A stretch of DNA of 8,748 bases from an uncultured Bacteroides sp. (GTDB lineage Bacteria > Bacteroidota > Bacteroidia > Bacteroidales > Bacteroidaceae). The stretch lies in assembly GCA_900557355.1 (NCBI GenBank), contig USSR01000265.1, forward strand, positions 1 to 8,748, written 5' to 3'. Shown piece by piece: positions 1 through 7,498 of the stretch. Under the pieces are notes generated by a model. The model was not told where the DNA came from. It made no database searches and worked only from the letters and a program-made list of their open reading frames with translations. The position numbers and the translations under genes were made by a program. Positions within the stretch are counted from its first letter, which is position 1. Each line of letters begins with the position of its first letter.

Positions 1-402
1 CTATAAGATAGTTTCTATCCAAATGAACAATACTATATATAAAGTTGGAAAGATATAAAATGGTATTGGATTCAATTCAATAAAAATAGCATAGAAGGGT
101 AAAAGGACTTTTACTAAAACTAAAAGTAGAAAAGTTTGTGTTAAAATCCAATATAGTTTTTTATTAACCCAATAGCTTATCCCTGTAAATATAAGGATTG
201 ACCATAAGAAAGCTTGGTTATATGTACTTTCTTTATATTTATAGAAATCAACAAGACCACCGAATAATTTATCTGCCTCATCCATAGAATATAAGGTCAT
301 GTAGTCATGAACTTCTAAGCTTAGTAAGATTGTGCCTATGATAATTTCTATATACGGAATTAATATTGCTCTATCTTTCTTGTTGGGGGACATGTTCTTC
401 AT
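1..402 (-). CDS. Small four-helix integral membrane protein of unknown function
   Basis: I do not recognise the family. The 133-residue protein is complete: its TAG stop occupies the first three bases of the window. Four hydrophobic stretches are visible at about residues 12-30, 62-79, 83-108 and 112-132. Between the first two lies a polar segment (31-61, with several D/E/K/Y residues), probably a soluble loop. There is no signal peptide apart from the first helix and no catalytic motif. The start at 402 lies 5 bp after the TAA of the upstream WG-repeat gene, so the two are almost certainly co-transcribed and perhaps translationally coupled. A second in-frame ATG (Met4, at 393) is an alternative start. 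Base composition is AT-rich like its upstream neighbour and unlike the esterase at the right end. A partner or anchoring role for the WG-repeat protein is only an inference from the spacing. Confidence 0.75.
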   Translation of the reverse strand: MKNMSPNKKDRAILIPYIEIIIGTILLSLEVHDYMTLYSMDEADKLFGGLVDFYKYKESTYNQAFLWSILIFTGISYWVNKKLYWILTQTFLLLVLVKVLLPFYAIFIELNPIPFYIFPTLYIVLFIWIETIL

Positions 403-407
403 ATCGG

Positions 408-2309
408 TTAATAATTTTTGTTGGCTTGATGTATATCGAAGTCGTCTTTTTCATTGGAGGGTTCTCCCCATGCAAATCTATTCCCATAATTTCCCATAAT
501 TTCTTCTATGGGAATATTCTTGCGGATAAGATTACCTTTCAAATCATAATAACTCCAGATTTCGTTTTGCAAAACGGCTAATTTCCCTTCTTGTTCTTCA
601 AGGTCAGAGTACGGGATGTCATTAATGAGATTATCGTATATGCATGGCAGGATTTCTTCGTTTTTCCATGATATGACTCCGTATTTTCCATTCCTACGGA
701 CCCTGATGACTCCGGCAAGGGGAATATCCACATAATCGTATTCTATGGGAATGATGATTTTTCCTTCATGAGATATTAAACCGTATTTGCCTTTATTTTT
801 TACGAAATGTGCATCCAGTCCATATTCTACCCAGCCGGAAAGTCCATCATAAATAATGGGAATGACTATATTGTTATGAATATCAATGGTGCCGACCTTT
901 CCCTCTTTGATGACTATGTATTTGGTCTTAAGTGGATCAAAGTCATTATAAAATGTATCATAAATCGCATCATATTCAAAGGGGATCTTAATCTTGCCTT
1001 CCTCGTCATATATTCCCGCTTTGCCTTCTTTGTTGATAAAGACAAGATCACTTGTCAGTTGATATATTTTTCTATATTCAAATGGTTTGATTATTTGATT
1101 TTCTCTTGAAATGAGACCATATCTATTGCCCTTAGTGGCTATAATTGTGGTGTCATTAAAATGAAATAGTGTATCATATTCGAATGGTATGGTTAATTGA
1201 CCATTATAATTGACTCGCCCTTTTTTGTTGTGTATGTCTGATACTAAAAGATCTGCATTACCATATCTATATGATACAATACCTTCTGCTGGAATCGCAT
1301 TAGCATGTTCATTGAGGATTGTTATTTTATTACCTTTAGTAGCCACAAAGATATTTGCATAGTCAGAATATCTTGAAGGGCGTTTAATGAGATCATAAGT
1401 AAGAGGTAATACGAGCTTTCCATGTTCATCGATAATTCCATATCTGCCTTTATTGGCTACAATTGCTTTTCGCCCTAACCCGAAAGGTTCGATATAGTCA
1501 TAAACTCCGAATGGGACTATTATATGCTGAGATTTGTCAATATAAGCATATTCCTTTTGATGTTTGCTTGTGCTTATTGATATGGGAACATTTAGTCGAT
1601 TGTTAGCAGGGAGTGCGCTTGATTCACTTTGACTTATAATAATATAATCGCTAAAATCAGATAATGGCTTTCCTTCAAAAGAGAAACAAGCCCATTTCTT
1701 TTCGTTAGTAATTATAAAGCAGTCTTGATTTGAAAACCATTCTATTTTGGGGTATTTGAATGGAATAATTGTATTATTGCAGGAATCTATAACTCCATAT
1801 TTGCCATTTTTCATTAAAATGGCAAGTCCCGGTTTGTAGAAATAGCCTAAGTGTAAGTCTGGGTCTGCATCGTACTCTAAAGGGATAATGATATCTCCTT
1901 TCCGGTTAATGAATCCTTGTTTTCCGTTTTTTATAACTGGGGCTAAATCCGGACAAAATGAGAAACTTCCCATGTTGTCATAAATGAAAGGAATCAACGT
2001 CTTTTCCGTGATGTCTATAATACCGGCTTTTCCATCCTTTTGTGCTATAATCATTCCCCGGTCCACTTGGGATAGAGATTGATATTTTCCAAGAGCTATT
2101 ACTATTTCGCCATTCCTGTTTTTGATTCCATATGTAGATTCGTCCTCTGTTGCAATTATTTTGTATTCCGGATCTTCAATTAAGATAGGTGTTCCTATGC
2201 TATCATACGTGTATACTTCGTACTCATAGTATTCTATTTCATTGTTTTGGCAAAAGGCTATATTCTTGACTAATAGTACAAATATGAATAGTGCGATAAT
2301 TCGTTTCAT
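408..2309 (-). CDS. Exported WG-repeat-containing protein
   Basis: The 633-residue protein begins with a signal peptide (KR, then a hydrophobic core at about 4-15, then IAFCQ). Phe before the Cys argues against a lipoprotein box, so type I cleavage near residue 20-21 is likely, placing the protein in the periplasm or at the surface. Residues about 52-598 are a chain of roughly 15 units of about 25-50 residues with the pattern K(N/E)GK(Y/A)G-I-(D/S)..G-I-IP-(F/L/I)-EYD, matching the WG-containing repeat family (PF14903-like). About 12 units are well formed and three are degenerate (near the middle, around the poorly matching ATKGN unit, and the last one). The literal Trp is mostly replaced by Tyr or Ala. 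The last 35 residues are polar and non-repetitive. Such repeats are thought to form a beta-rich scaffold, but their biochemical role is not established. The gene is first in a two-gene unit with the small membrane protein. The start at 2309 is preceded by a purine-rich run (2313-2323, minus strand). Confidence 0.9.
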   Translation of the reverse strand: MKRIIALFIFVLLVKNIAFCQNNEIEYYEYEVYTYDSIGTPILIEDPEYKIIATEDESTYGIKNRNGEIVIALGKYQSLSQVDRGMIIAQKDGKAGIIDITEKTLIPFIYDNMGSFSFCPDLAPVIKNGKQGFINRKGDIIIPLEYDADPDLHLGYFYKPGLAILMKNGKYGVIDSCNNTIIPFKYPKIEWFSNQDCFIITNEKKWACFSFEGKPLSDFSDYIIISQSESSALPANNRLNVPISISTSKHQKEYAYIDKSQHIIVPFGVYDYIEPFGLGRKAIVANKGRYGIIDEHGKLVLPLTYDLIKRPSRYSDYANIFVATKGNKITILNEHANAIPAEGIVSYRYGNADLLVSDIHNKKGRVNYNGQLTIPFEYDTLFHFNDTTIIATKGNRYGLISRENQIIKPFEYRKIYQLTSDLVFINKEGKAGIYDEEGKIKIPFEYDAIYDTFYNDFDPLKTKYIVIKEGKVGTIDIHNNIVIPIIYDGLSGWVEYGLDAHFVKNKGKYGLISHEGKIIIPIEYDYVDIPLAGVIRVRRNGKYGVISWKNEEILPCIYDNLINDIPYSDLEEQEGKLAVLQNEIWSYYDLKGNLIRKNIPIEEIMGNYGNRFAWGEPSNEKDDFDIHQANKNY

Positions 2310-2370
2310 AGCATTTCTTCTTTACGTGAATATTTTGGTGTGATATCAGGATATTATAGATGATAATCAC

Positions 2371-2378
2371 TAACTTTG
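2371..2378 (+). promoter_or_regulatory. Candidate Bacteroidota -7 element for the five-helix membrane protein gene
   Basis: TAACTTTG matches the Bacteroidota -7 consensus TAnnTTTG exactly, about 70 bp before the ATG at 2450. No good TTTG-like -33 box is present about 20 bp upstream, so the promoter may be weak or activator-dependent. The same octamer occurs before the histidine kinase gene (3991-3998). Confidence 0.5.
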
Positions 2379-2386
2379 TAAAGTTA
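2379..2386 (-). promoter_or_regulatory. Candidate divergent -7 element for the WG-repeat operon
   Basis: Read on the minus strand this octamer is TAACTTTA, one base away from TAnnTTTG. It is the mirror half of a perfect inverted repeat (arms 2371-2377 and 2380-2386, two-base centre) whose other half is the plus-strand -7 box. It lies about 70 bp upstream of the WG-repeat start. No better match to the consensus exists on this strand between 2310 and 2449, and no clear -33 box is visible. Confidence 0.35.
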
Positions 2387-2409
2387 CTGATTTTTCTGAT
2401 ATGAAGAGA

Positions 2410-2429
2410 TATTTTCTTCGAAGAATATA
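2410..2429. repeat. Operator-like palindrome in the leader of the 2450 gene
   Basis: A perfect 12-bp palindrome, TTCTTCGAAGAA (2414-2425), extends to 20 bp with one mismatched pair. It sits downstream of the candidate -7 box and ends 20 bp before the ATG at 2450. It could be a binding site for a dimeric regulator or fold as a small hairpin in the mRNA leader. No regulator gene is present in the window to assign it to. Confidence 0.45.
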
Positions 2430-2449
2430 GTTACTGTAATTTATGCAAT

Positions 2450-3901
2450 ATGGCTCTGAAACATAAATATTTGCATGCCTATGCTAACTTGCCTGCCGTG
2501 CCGCGTGGCAGGTTGATAATGGGCATTCTTATCGGACTTTTGTTCGCTTTTTGTTTTTATGCCTTTTTGTATGTTTGCCGGGAGGCTTTGCGTATTCTTT
2601 TCTTTATGACAGATGACTATGACGTTTTAGTACTGTCAGATACCACAGTGAACTTTTTAAATTACGTTTTTGCCTGTATTGCTACTATATTGGGACAGTC
2701 CCTTTGTTTCACTTGTTGGTTTGAAGTCCCCTTCAGAAAATTAGGAAAATATGCTCCACAAATGAGGGCCGTTATTAATGACCAACGGAGTATGAATTTT
2801 TATTTTCTTAGTTGGTTTTCGCGGTTGGCATATGTATTTGTGCTGCTTATTGGTTCCATGATGGGAGGAGGAATTTATGTAATACGAACTTTTTCAGGTT
2901 ATCAGTATGTTCTTATTCTGATTATTGTGGTGCTTTTTTGCCATTCCTGGATGAATATCAGGCGACTGTTTAATGGAAAAAGTTTTAGATGGATGCTGCT
3001 TTCCTTCATTTTGTTGTCTGTTTTATCTCTGGGATTATCCCGAATAAATCTGATTGATTATAAAACTATCAACCAAATTATTCTTAGTAAAAATATAAAT
3101 TACTCTTATCATTTGCAATTGCCGGAAGCTGCATGTTTTGAGAGTATGAACAGCGAGAGCGGACGTTGTGCTACTTTGTGGATTGCGGAAGATAAAAACA
3201 ATCCTGTAGATGGAGAACCTGTTGTTTTCATTAAGCATGCGGGGAAACTCGAAACCTGTCAGAGTGAGCAAATATCGTTTGATAGCCTGAAAGAATATTT
3301 TGCTTGCTGGAATCAACATATCCTGGAAGATATCTTGTATGACCCCTGTGTCATTTATGCTCACCAAAATATAAAAATGGGTTATATAAACAAAATAAAA
3401 AGGTCTCTTGCTGAATTGGGTGTTATCCGGATACAGTATGCTGTTCTGCCTCCTATGAGAGAATATGACGATAGGTATTATACCTATTCGGCGTTTCCAT
3501 TAGTTACCGGACGATATTTTGCGGATGCTGACGCATGGCAGGAATTGCAGGAAGAACTCAATTCGGCAAAAGATGTTTCCGAATTGCATATATCGGAAAC
3601 AGGTGAGATACTTGTTGATAACATCAAAATTGAATCGAATGATTTTATAAACTTCATCCGGCAAATGATTCAGGCTACTCCGGATTATCACATTAAATAT
3701 TATATTAGTGATAATTCATCTTATGCGGCTTATATTTTTATTGTGAGCAATATTATGCAGGCCATTTACCAGATAAGAAATAACTATTCACTTGCAACTT
3801 ACCAACAAAAGTATGAAGAGCTTGAATGGGAGGAAGAAAAGGTTGTCCGTAGGAAGTATCCATACCGGGTTATTGAAATTCCGACAGGGATATTGCCTTA
3901 G
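2450..3901 (+). CDS. Five-helix membrane protein with tandem ExbD-like periplasmic domains
   Basis: The 483-residue protein has five hydrophobic segments at about residues 23-47, 67-90, 116-144, 151-168 and 181-198. Loops 91-115 and 169-180 are rich in Arg/Lys and the N-terminus is basic, so by the positive-inside rule the N-terminus is cytoplasmic and residues 199-483 are periplasmic. That tail looks like two diverged ExbD folds. The first is about 221-334: LQLPEA start, strand-helix-strand near VIYAHQNIKMGYINKIKRSL, then GVIRIQYAVLPP. The second is about 376-476: HISETGEILVDN, then YYISDN, YAAYIFIVSNIMQAI, IRNN, KYEEL and YPYRVIE. The last segments mirror the C-terminus of Bacteroidota ExbD proteins (NELR..., yP.rIsEaEP). 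No helix contains the membrane Asp that ExbD needs for proton coupling, and there is no ExbB in view. The domain assignment is by eye and could be wrong. The membrane topology is firmer. The function is unknown, possibly accessory to or derived from an ExbBD/TonB-type system. Confidence 0.8.
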   Translation: MALKHKYLHAYANLPAVPRGRLIMGILIGLLFAFCFYAFLYVCREALRILFFMTDDYDVLVLSDTTVNFLNYVFACIATILGQSLCFTCWFEVPFRKLGKYAPQMRAVINDQRSMNFYFLSWFSRLAYVFVLLIGSMMGGGIYVIRTFSGYQYVLILIIVVLFCHSWMNIRRLFNGKSFRWMLLSFILLSVLSLGLSRINLIDYKTINQIILSKNINYSYHLQLPEAACFESMNSESGRCATLWIAEDKNNPVDGEPVVFIKHAGKLETCQSEQISFDSLKEYFACWNQHILEDILYDPCVIYAHQNIKMGYINKIKRSLAELGVIRIQYAVLPPMREYDDRYYTYSAFPLVTGRYFADADAWQELQEELNSAKDVSELHISETGEILVDNIKIESNDFINFIRQMIQATPDYHIKYYISDNSSYAAYIFIVSNIMQAIYQIRNNYSLATYQQKYEELEWEEEKVVRRKYPYRVIEIPTGILP

Positions 3902-3990
3902 AATAAGTACTTTAAAGGATATAAATTGCAAAAAGATGAACGTAAAAAGCAAATTTATTACCTGAAACTTCTTATGCATTTATTTTTTTC

Positions 3991-3998
3991 TAACTTTG
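3991..3998 (+). promoter_or_regulatory. Candidate -7 element for the histidine kinase gene
   Basis: TAACTTTG matches the Bacteroidota TAnnTTTG consensus, preceded by a T-rich tract and 51 bp before the kinase ATG. No convincing -33 TTTG box lies about 20 bp upstream. The 148-bp gap (3902-4049) holds no obvious GC-rich terminator for the preceding gene. Confidence 0.5.
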
Positions 3999-4049
3999 CA
4001 GCAATTAGTTGAGAGGCTTTTGCTGTTTTATATTTAAATCTTTATCTCT

Positions 4050-6377
4050 ATGCCAAATCAGAATATACTTCTGTATCCTCCTTTGACATTCCGAATACTT
4101 GCGATAACTATTCTCGCTTGTCTTTCGTTTGCTCCCAGAGTGATGGCCGATACAAAAAATCAGGAATATATTATTTTTATTAGTTCCTCTACTTTTCGTG
4201 AGAAATGGGCCTATGACTTGCTTGAGGCTGTAGAGAAAACATTCAATCAGGAAGATTCATTCAAGGTATATTCGGAAGCCCTTACCGTTTGGCATCTTCA
4301 TAATCAGGAAGAGGTGAATCAGAAGACTGATTATCTGAAGAATAAATATCCGATTCCTCCTAAAGCTGTTGTCATCATAGGTGATCCGGGATGGTATGTG
4401 TGCCAACCGCTTTTTGATACTACTTGGAAAGGGGTGCCTGTCATTATTTGTCATTCGGTCTCACATCTGCCGGAAGATATAAATAAGTATTATGGTGGCA
4501 AGGACATCACCGCCGACCAGATTATAACTACGCCTGAGATGCAGGAACGCTATAATGTCACTGCGATAAACATACCTGTTTATATTCGGGAGACCGTACA
4601 CCTGATGAAGCAAATCACTCCCGACATGAAAAAGATTGCTTTATTATCGGATGACAGGTTTATCTGTTCCCTGATTCGTAAAGAATTTGAAGAACTTCAT
4701 CAACAATACTTCCCGGAACTGGAATTGAGCTTTATTACCTATCCTTACACAAACTCGGAAGAAATGCTTCATGAGATTAGCGCGTATGGCAAAGAGACCG
4801 GCATTATTTACTGTTCGTGGGTGAATATATCCAGTCAAAGCTTGTCCGAGCGGTACTATCCCGACGAGAGAATGCACTCTTATATTTCCGATGCAGCTGA
4901 AAATCCGGTTTTTACTTTGTTCGACCAGTACACAGAGAGTCGTTCGCTATTCGTAGGCGGACATTATATCAGTAGTCCTGAAATAGAGAATGCGGTTGTC
5001 GGCGAGATAAAGAGCGTGCTAAAGGATGACGGTACCTATCAGGCGAAGACAATTATTGCCGGTGCACCCGATACGCATCTCAATTATCAGACGTTGCTTG
5101 ATAAAGTGGGCTCTCTAAAAAACATGCCGGGAGATGTTATTTTTCACGATGTTCCGCCCAGCTTCATTCAGAGAAATATGACTTATGTTGTAATTGTACT
5201 GGGAGGTGCAGCCGTCTTTATTTTATTCTTCTTTATGAACAGGCGCATAAAAACTCTGAGTGAAAGGGAGCGTGAAAAGCATTTGCATCTGTTGGAGAGC
5301 ATTCTCGATAACCTTCCTATTGCTGCCAAGGTGAAAGACGTGGATAATGATATGCGTTATACTTTCTGGAATAAAAAGGCGGAAGAGCTATTTGAATATC
5401 CGGCTAAGGAAGCTATCGGAAAAACAGACTTTGATGTCATGCCCGAAGCCGCCAAACTGATACGGAAAGAGGATGAAGAACTGGTGAGAACGAATAATTC
5501 CCAGTCGGGCATAAGACGCTTTTTTACCAACAAGAACGAAGAGTGTTTCACTTTTCAGAATAATAATCTTATCACCTTCTCCGATGGTAGAAAATGGATT
5601 GTTTATACAGCTTGGGAGATTACCGACCTGAAAATCATGGAACGCAAACTGCGTCTGGCAAAAGAAGAGGCTGAAGAGTCGAATCGTATAAAATCTGCTT
5701 TTCTGGCTAATATGAGCCATGAGATACGCACTCCGCTTAATGCCATAGTCGGCTTTTCGAGCATATTGGCTACAGATGTTTCAGAAGAGGATAGGGTGGA
5801 ATATCTCAGTATCATTGAACAGAATAATGAGCTTTTATTGCAACTCATTAATGACATTCTGGATCTCTCTAAAATTGAGGCGGGCACATTGGAATATGTT
5901 TATGCCAATATCGACATCAACAAGATGCTGTCTGAAATAGAACAGGCGACCCGAATCAGGTTAACCAATAAGCATGTTGAACTGCTTACTGTTACTCCGA
6001 TGTCCGAACTGTTATTGTATACTGACCAGCGCAGAATTACCCAGGTTATGAATAACTTTATCAGTAATGCCATGAAGTTTACCACTACCGGAAGCATAAC
6101 GATAGGATATGATTTGCCGAAAGGCGGTTATATACGCTTCTTCGTAGCCGATACGGGTACGGGCATAGCGCCTGCGAATATAGAAGCCATATTCAATCGC
6201 TTCGTGAAGCTCGATTCGTTTAAGCAAGGAACGGGCTTAGGACTGGCTATCTCGCAGAATATAGTCAAGGAACTGAGAGGCGAGATCGGGGTGGAATCGG
6301 AGTTGGGTAAAGGCTCTACTTTCTGGTTCACATTGCCTTATGAGAAGATGAATGCACATCGTTCTATATTCTCATAA
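4050..6377 (+). CDS. Transmembrane PAS sensor histidine kinase with a periplasmic binding-protein-like sensor domain
   Basis: The 775-residue protein has an N-terminal signal/anchor helix (about 14-33, ending VMADT), then a periplasmic region of about 340 residues. This alternates beta strands and helices (for example [38 protein letters not shown]), resembling a type I periplasmic-binding or ABC substrate-binding fold. A membrane helix at about 378-399 leads to a PAS domain (about 415-532), a short charged coil, and the HisKA phospho-acceptor box [15 protein letters not shown] with His557. The HATPase_c domain shows the N box ([11 protein letters not shown], from Asn668), G1 (DTGTG, 701-705), F box (IFNRFVK) and G2 (GTGLGL, 727-732). 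All key catalytic residues are present, so it should be an active kinase. It ends after the ATPase domain with no receiver or DNA-binding domain, so it is not a Bacteroides hybrid one-protein system and needs a separate response regulator, absent from the window. The ligand cannot be told from the sequence. Confidence 0.93.
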   Translation: MPNQNILLYPPLTFRILAITILACLSFAPRVMADTKNQEYIIFISSSTFREKWAYDLLEAVEKTFNQEDSFKVYSEALTVWHLHNQEEVNQKTDYLKNKYPIPPKAVVIIGDPGWYVCQPLFDTTWKGVPVIICHSVSHLPEDINKYYGGKDITADQIITTPEMQERYNVTAINIPVYIRETVHLMKQITPDMKKIALLSDDRFICSLIRKEFEELHQQYFPELELSFITYPYTNSEEMLHEISAYGKETGIIYCSWVNISSQSLSERYYPDERMHSYISDAAENPVFTLFDQYTESRSLFVGGHYISSPEIENAVVGEIKSVLKDDGTYQAKTIIAGAPDTHLNYQTLLDKVGSLKNMPGDVIFHDVPPSFIQRNMTYVVIVLGGAAVFILFFFMNRRIKTLSEREREKHLHLLESILDNLPIAAKVKDVDNDMRYTFWNKKAEELFEYPAKEAIGKTDFDVMPEAAKLIRKEDEELVRTNNSQSGIRRFFTNKNEECFTFQNNNLITFSDGRKWIVYTAWEITDLKIMERKLRLAKEEAEESNRIKSAFLANMSHEIRTPLNAIVGFSSILATDVSEEDRVEYLSIIEQNNELLLQLINDILDLSKIEAGTLEYVYANIDINKMLSEIEQATRIRLTNKHVELLTVTPMSELLLYTDQRRITQVMNNFISNAMKFTTTGSITIGYDLPKGGYIRFFVADTGTGIAPANIEAIFNRFVKLDSFKQGTGLGLAISQNIVKELRGEIGVESELGKGSTFWFTLPYEKMNAHRSIFS

Positions 6378-6476
6378 AGTAGAACCGTTCGTGTTTGTAG
6401 GGTTATGAATCGTAACTTCATTCCTTTCTGCACCGTTTAGGCTTATTTCAGGCTTGGATAACATTTTAGAAACAAA

Positions 6477-6508
6477 TTGGTTCTGTATTTTAAAATAATG
6501 TATCTTTG
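6477..6508 (+). promoter_or_regulatory. Candidate Bacteroidota promoter (-33/-7) of the esterase gene
   Basis: TATCTTTG (6501-6508) fits the TAnnTTTG -7 consensus. TTGG (6477-6480) lies 20 bp upstream and is a fair -33 box. Initiation would fall near 6515, giving a leader of about 40 nt that is A-rich before the ATG, as is usual for this phylum. The 176-bp gap after the kinase contains no clear hairpin terminator. This is the best promoter match in the window. Confidence 0.6.
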
Positions 6509-6553
6509 TGTCGGTTAAAAACTCTATAGCGTTTAGAATTAAATCAAAATACC

Positions 6554-7498
6554 ATGAGAAGAAAAAGCGTGCTTTTGCTTTGGTTGTGCCTCTTCAGCTT
6601 GTGGACGGTGGCACAAGAGAGAAAAATTGTAAAGATTGCTTGTGTAGGCAATAGCATCACTTACGGTTCAGGAATCAAGAATCAGTTTCAAAACAGCTAT
6701 CCGCTATTGCTTTCCCAACTTCTGGGCGAAGGATATGACGTTCGTAATTTCGGAATCAGTGGCCGCGTACTGCTGAACAAGGGAGACCGCCCTTACATGC
6801 ACGAGCAAAAGTTCCGCGACCTCCTGGCGTTTCAGCCGGACATTGTCACCATTAAGTTAGGCACCAATGACAGCAAACCCTGGAACTGGTGTTACGGAAA
6901 AGACTTCAAGAAGGATTTGACAGAGATGCTGGATATGCTCCAGGATTTACCTTCAAAACCCAAGATATATCTTTGCCTGCCTGTACCCGCAGTCAATTCC
7001 AATTTTGGCATTAATGATAGTGTGATAACAAATGGCATCATTCCCGTGATACGCAGCGTTGCAAAGAAGCGCCACTTACCTGTAATTGACCTTTATGCAG
7101 TGCTGAAACCCCATCCCGATTACTATGTCGATGGCATTCACCCCAGTGAACCGGGTGCTGCCCTGATAGCCGGAGAACTTTATCGTACACTGACCGGCAA
7201 TGAAGCACCTGCCATCATTACAGACCAGCCTTTTCCCGGCAAGAAGTCGCAATGGGAAGGTTTCGACCGCTATGATTTCATTTGCAATGCCCGTCAGGCC
7301 ACAGTAGTTGTTCCCCGTAAAGTGGCTGAAGGTCGTCCCTGGATATGGCGTCCCGCTTTTTTCGGAGCTTTTCCCTCGGTAGATAAGGCTTTGCTGGAAA
7401 AAGGTTTCCATGTTGCTTATTATGATTTGACGCACCTTTACGGCAGTCCCCGTGCGCAACGGTTGGGCACTGACTTTTATGATATTATGCGCAGATAA
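6554..7498 (+). CDS. Secreted SGNH/GDSL esterase, N-terminal part of a frameshifted multidomain hydrolase
   Basis: The 314-residue frame starts with a signal peptide (MRRKS, hydrophobic LLLWLCLFSLW, then VAQ|E), so the product is exported. Residues about 25-210 are a complete SGNH hydrolase. Block I is GNSITYG with Ser34, block II NFGISG (Gly67/Gly70), block III GTND (103-106, Asn105), and block V DGIHP with Asp193 and His196. This gives the full Ser-Asp-His triad and oxyanion residues of a carbohydrate or acyl esterase. Residues about 215-312 (RPWIWRPAFFG, then FHVAYYDLTHLYGS) are the first half of an alpha/beta hydrolase fold. The frame stops at TAA 7496-7498, just before the nucleophile elbow. 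The rest of that domain continues in another frame from 7494, so this is the front half of a broken gene, or the site of a sequencing error. The substrate is unknown; deacetylation of a polysaccharide or glycan is a reasonable guess. Confidence 0.88.
   Translation: MRRKSVLLLWLCLFSLWTVAQERKIVKIACVGNSITYGSGIKNQFQNSYPLLLSQLLGEGYDVRNFGISGRVLLNKGDRPYMHEQKFRDLLAFQPDIVTIKLGTNDSKPWNWCYGKDFKKDLTEMLDMLQDLPSKPKIYLCLPVPAVNSNFGINDSVITNGIIPVIRSVAKKRHLPVIDLYAVLKPHPDYYVDGIHPSEPGAALIAGELYRTLTGNEAPAIITDQPFPGKKSQWEGFDRYDFICNARQATVVVPRKVAEGRPWIWRPAFFGAFPSVDKALLEKGFHVAYYDLTHLYGSPRAQRLGTDFYDIMRR

Noticed and set aside
481..500. Tandem 10-bp duplication TTCCCATAAT
   Set aside because: It lies within the coding sequence for the GNYGN segment near the C-terminus of the WG-repeat protein. 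Two short copies with no further periodicity are not a meaningful repeat element.
807..1109. Plus-strand open frame of 100 codons inside the WG-repeat gene
   Set aside because: It is antisense to several well-formed repeat units, and its sequence is explained by the repeat coding pattern.
5388..5887. Minus-strand open frames under the PAS/HisKA region
   Set aside because: They lie wholly inside a well-supported histidine kinase gene and show no domain, signal or plausible start context.
6378..6553. Terminator or small RNA between kinase and esterase
   Set aside because: Only a weak 4-bp stem (GTTA...TAAC) was seen, with no GC-rich stem followed by a T run. Apart from the candidate promoter nothing could be supported.
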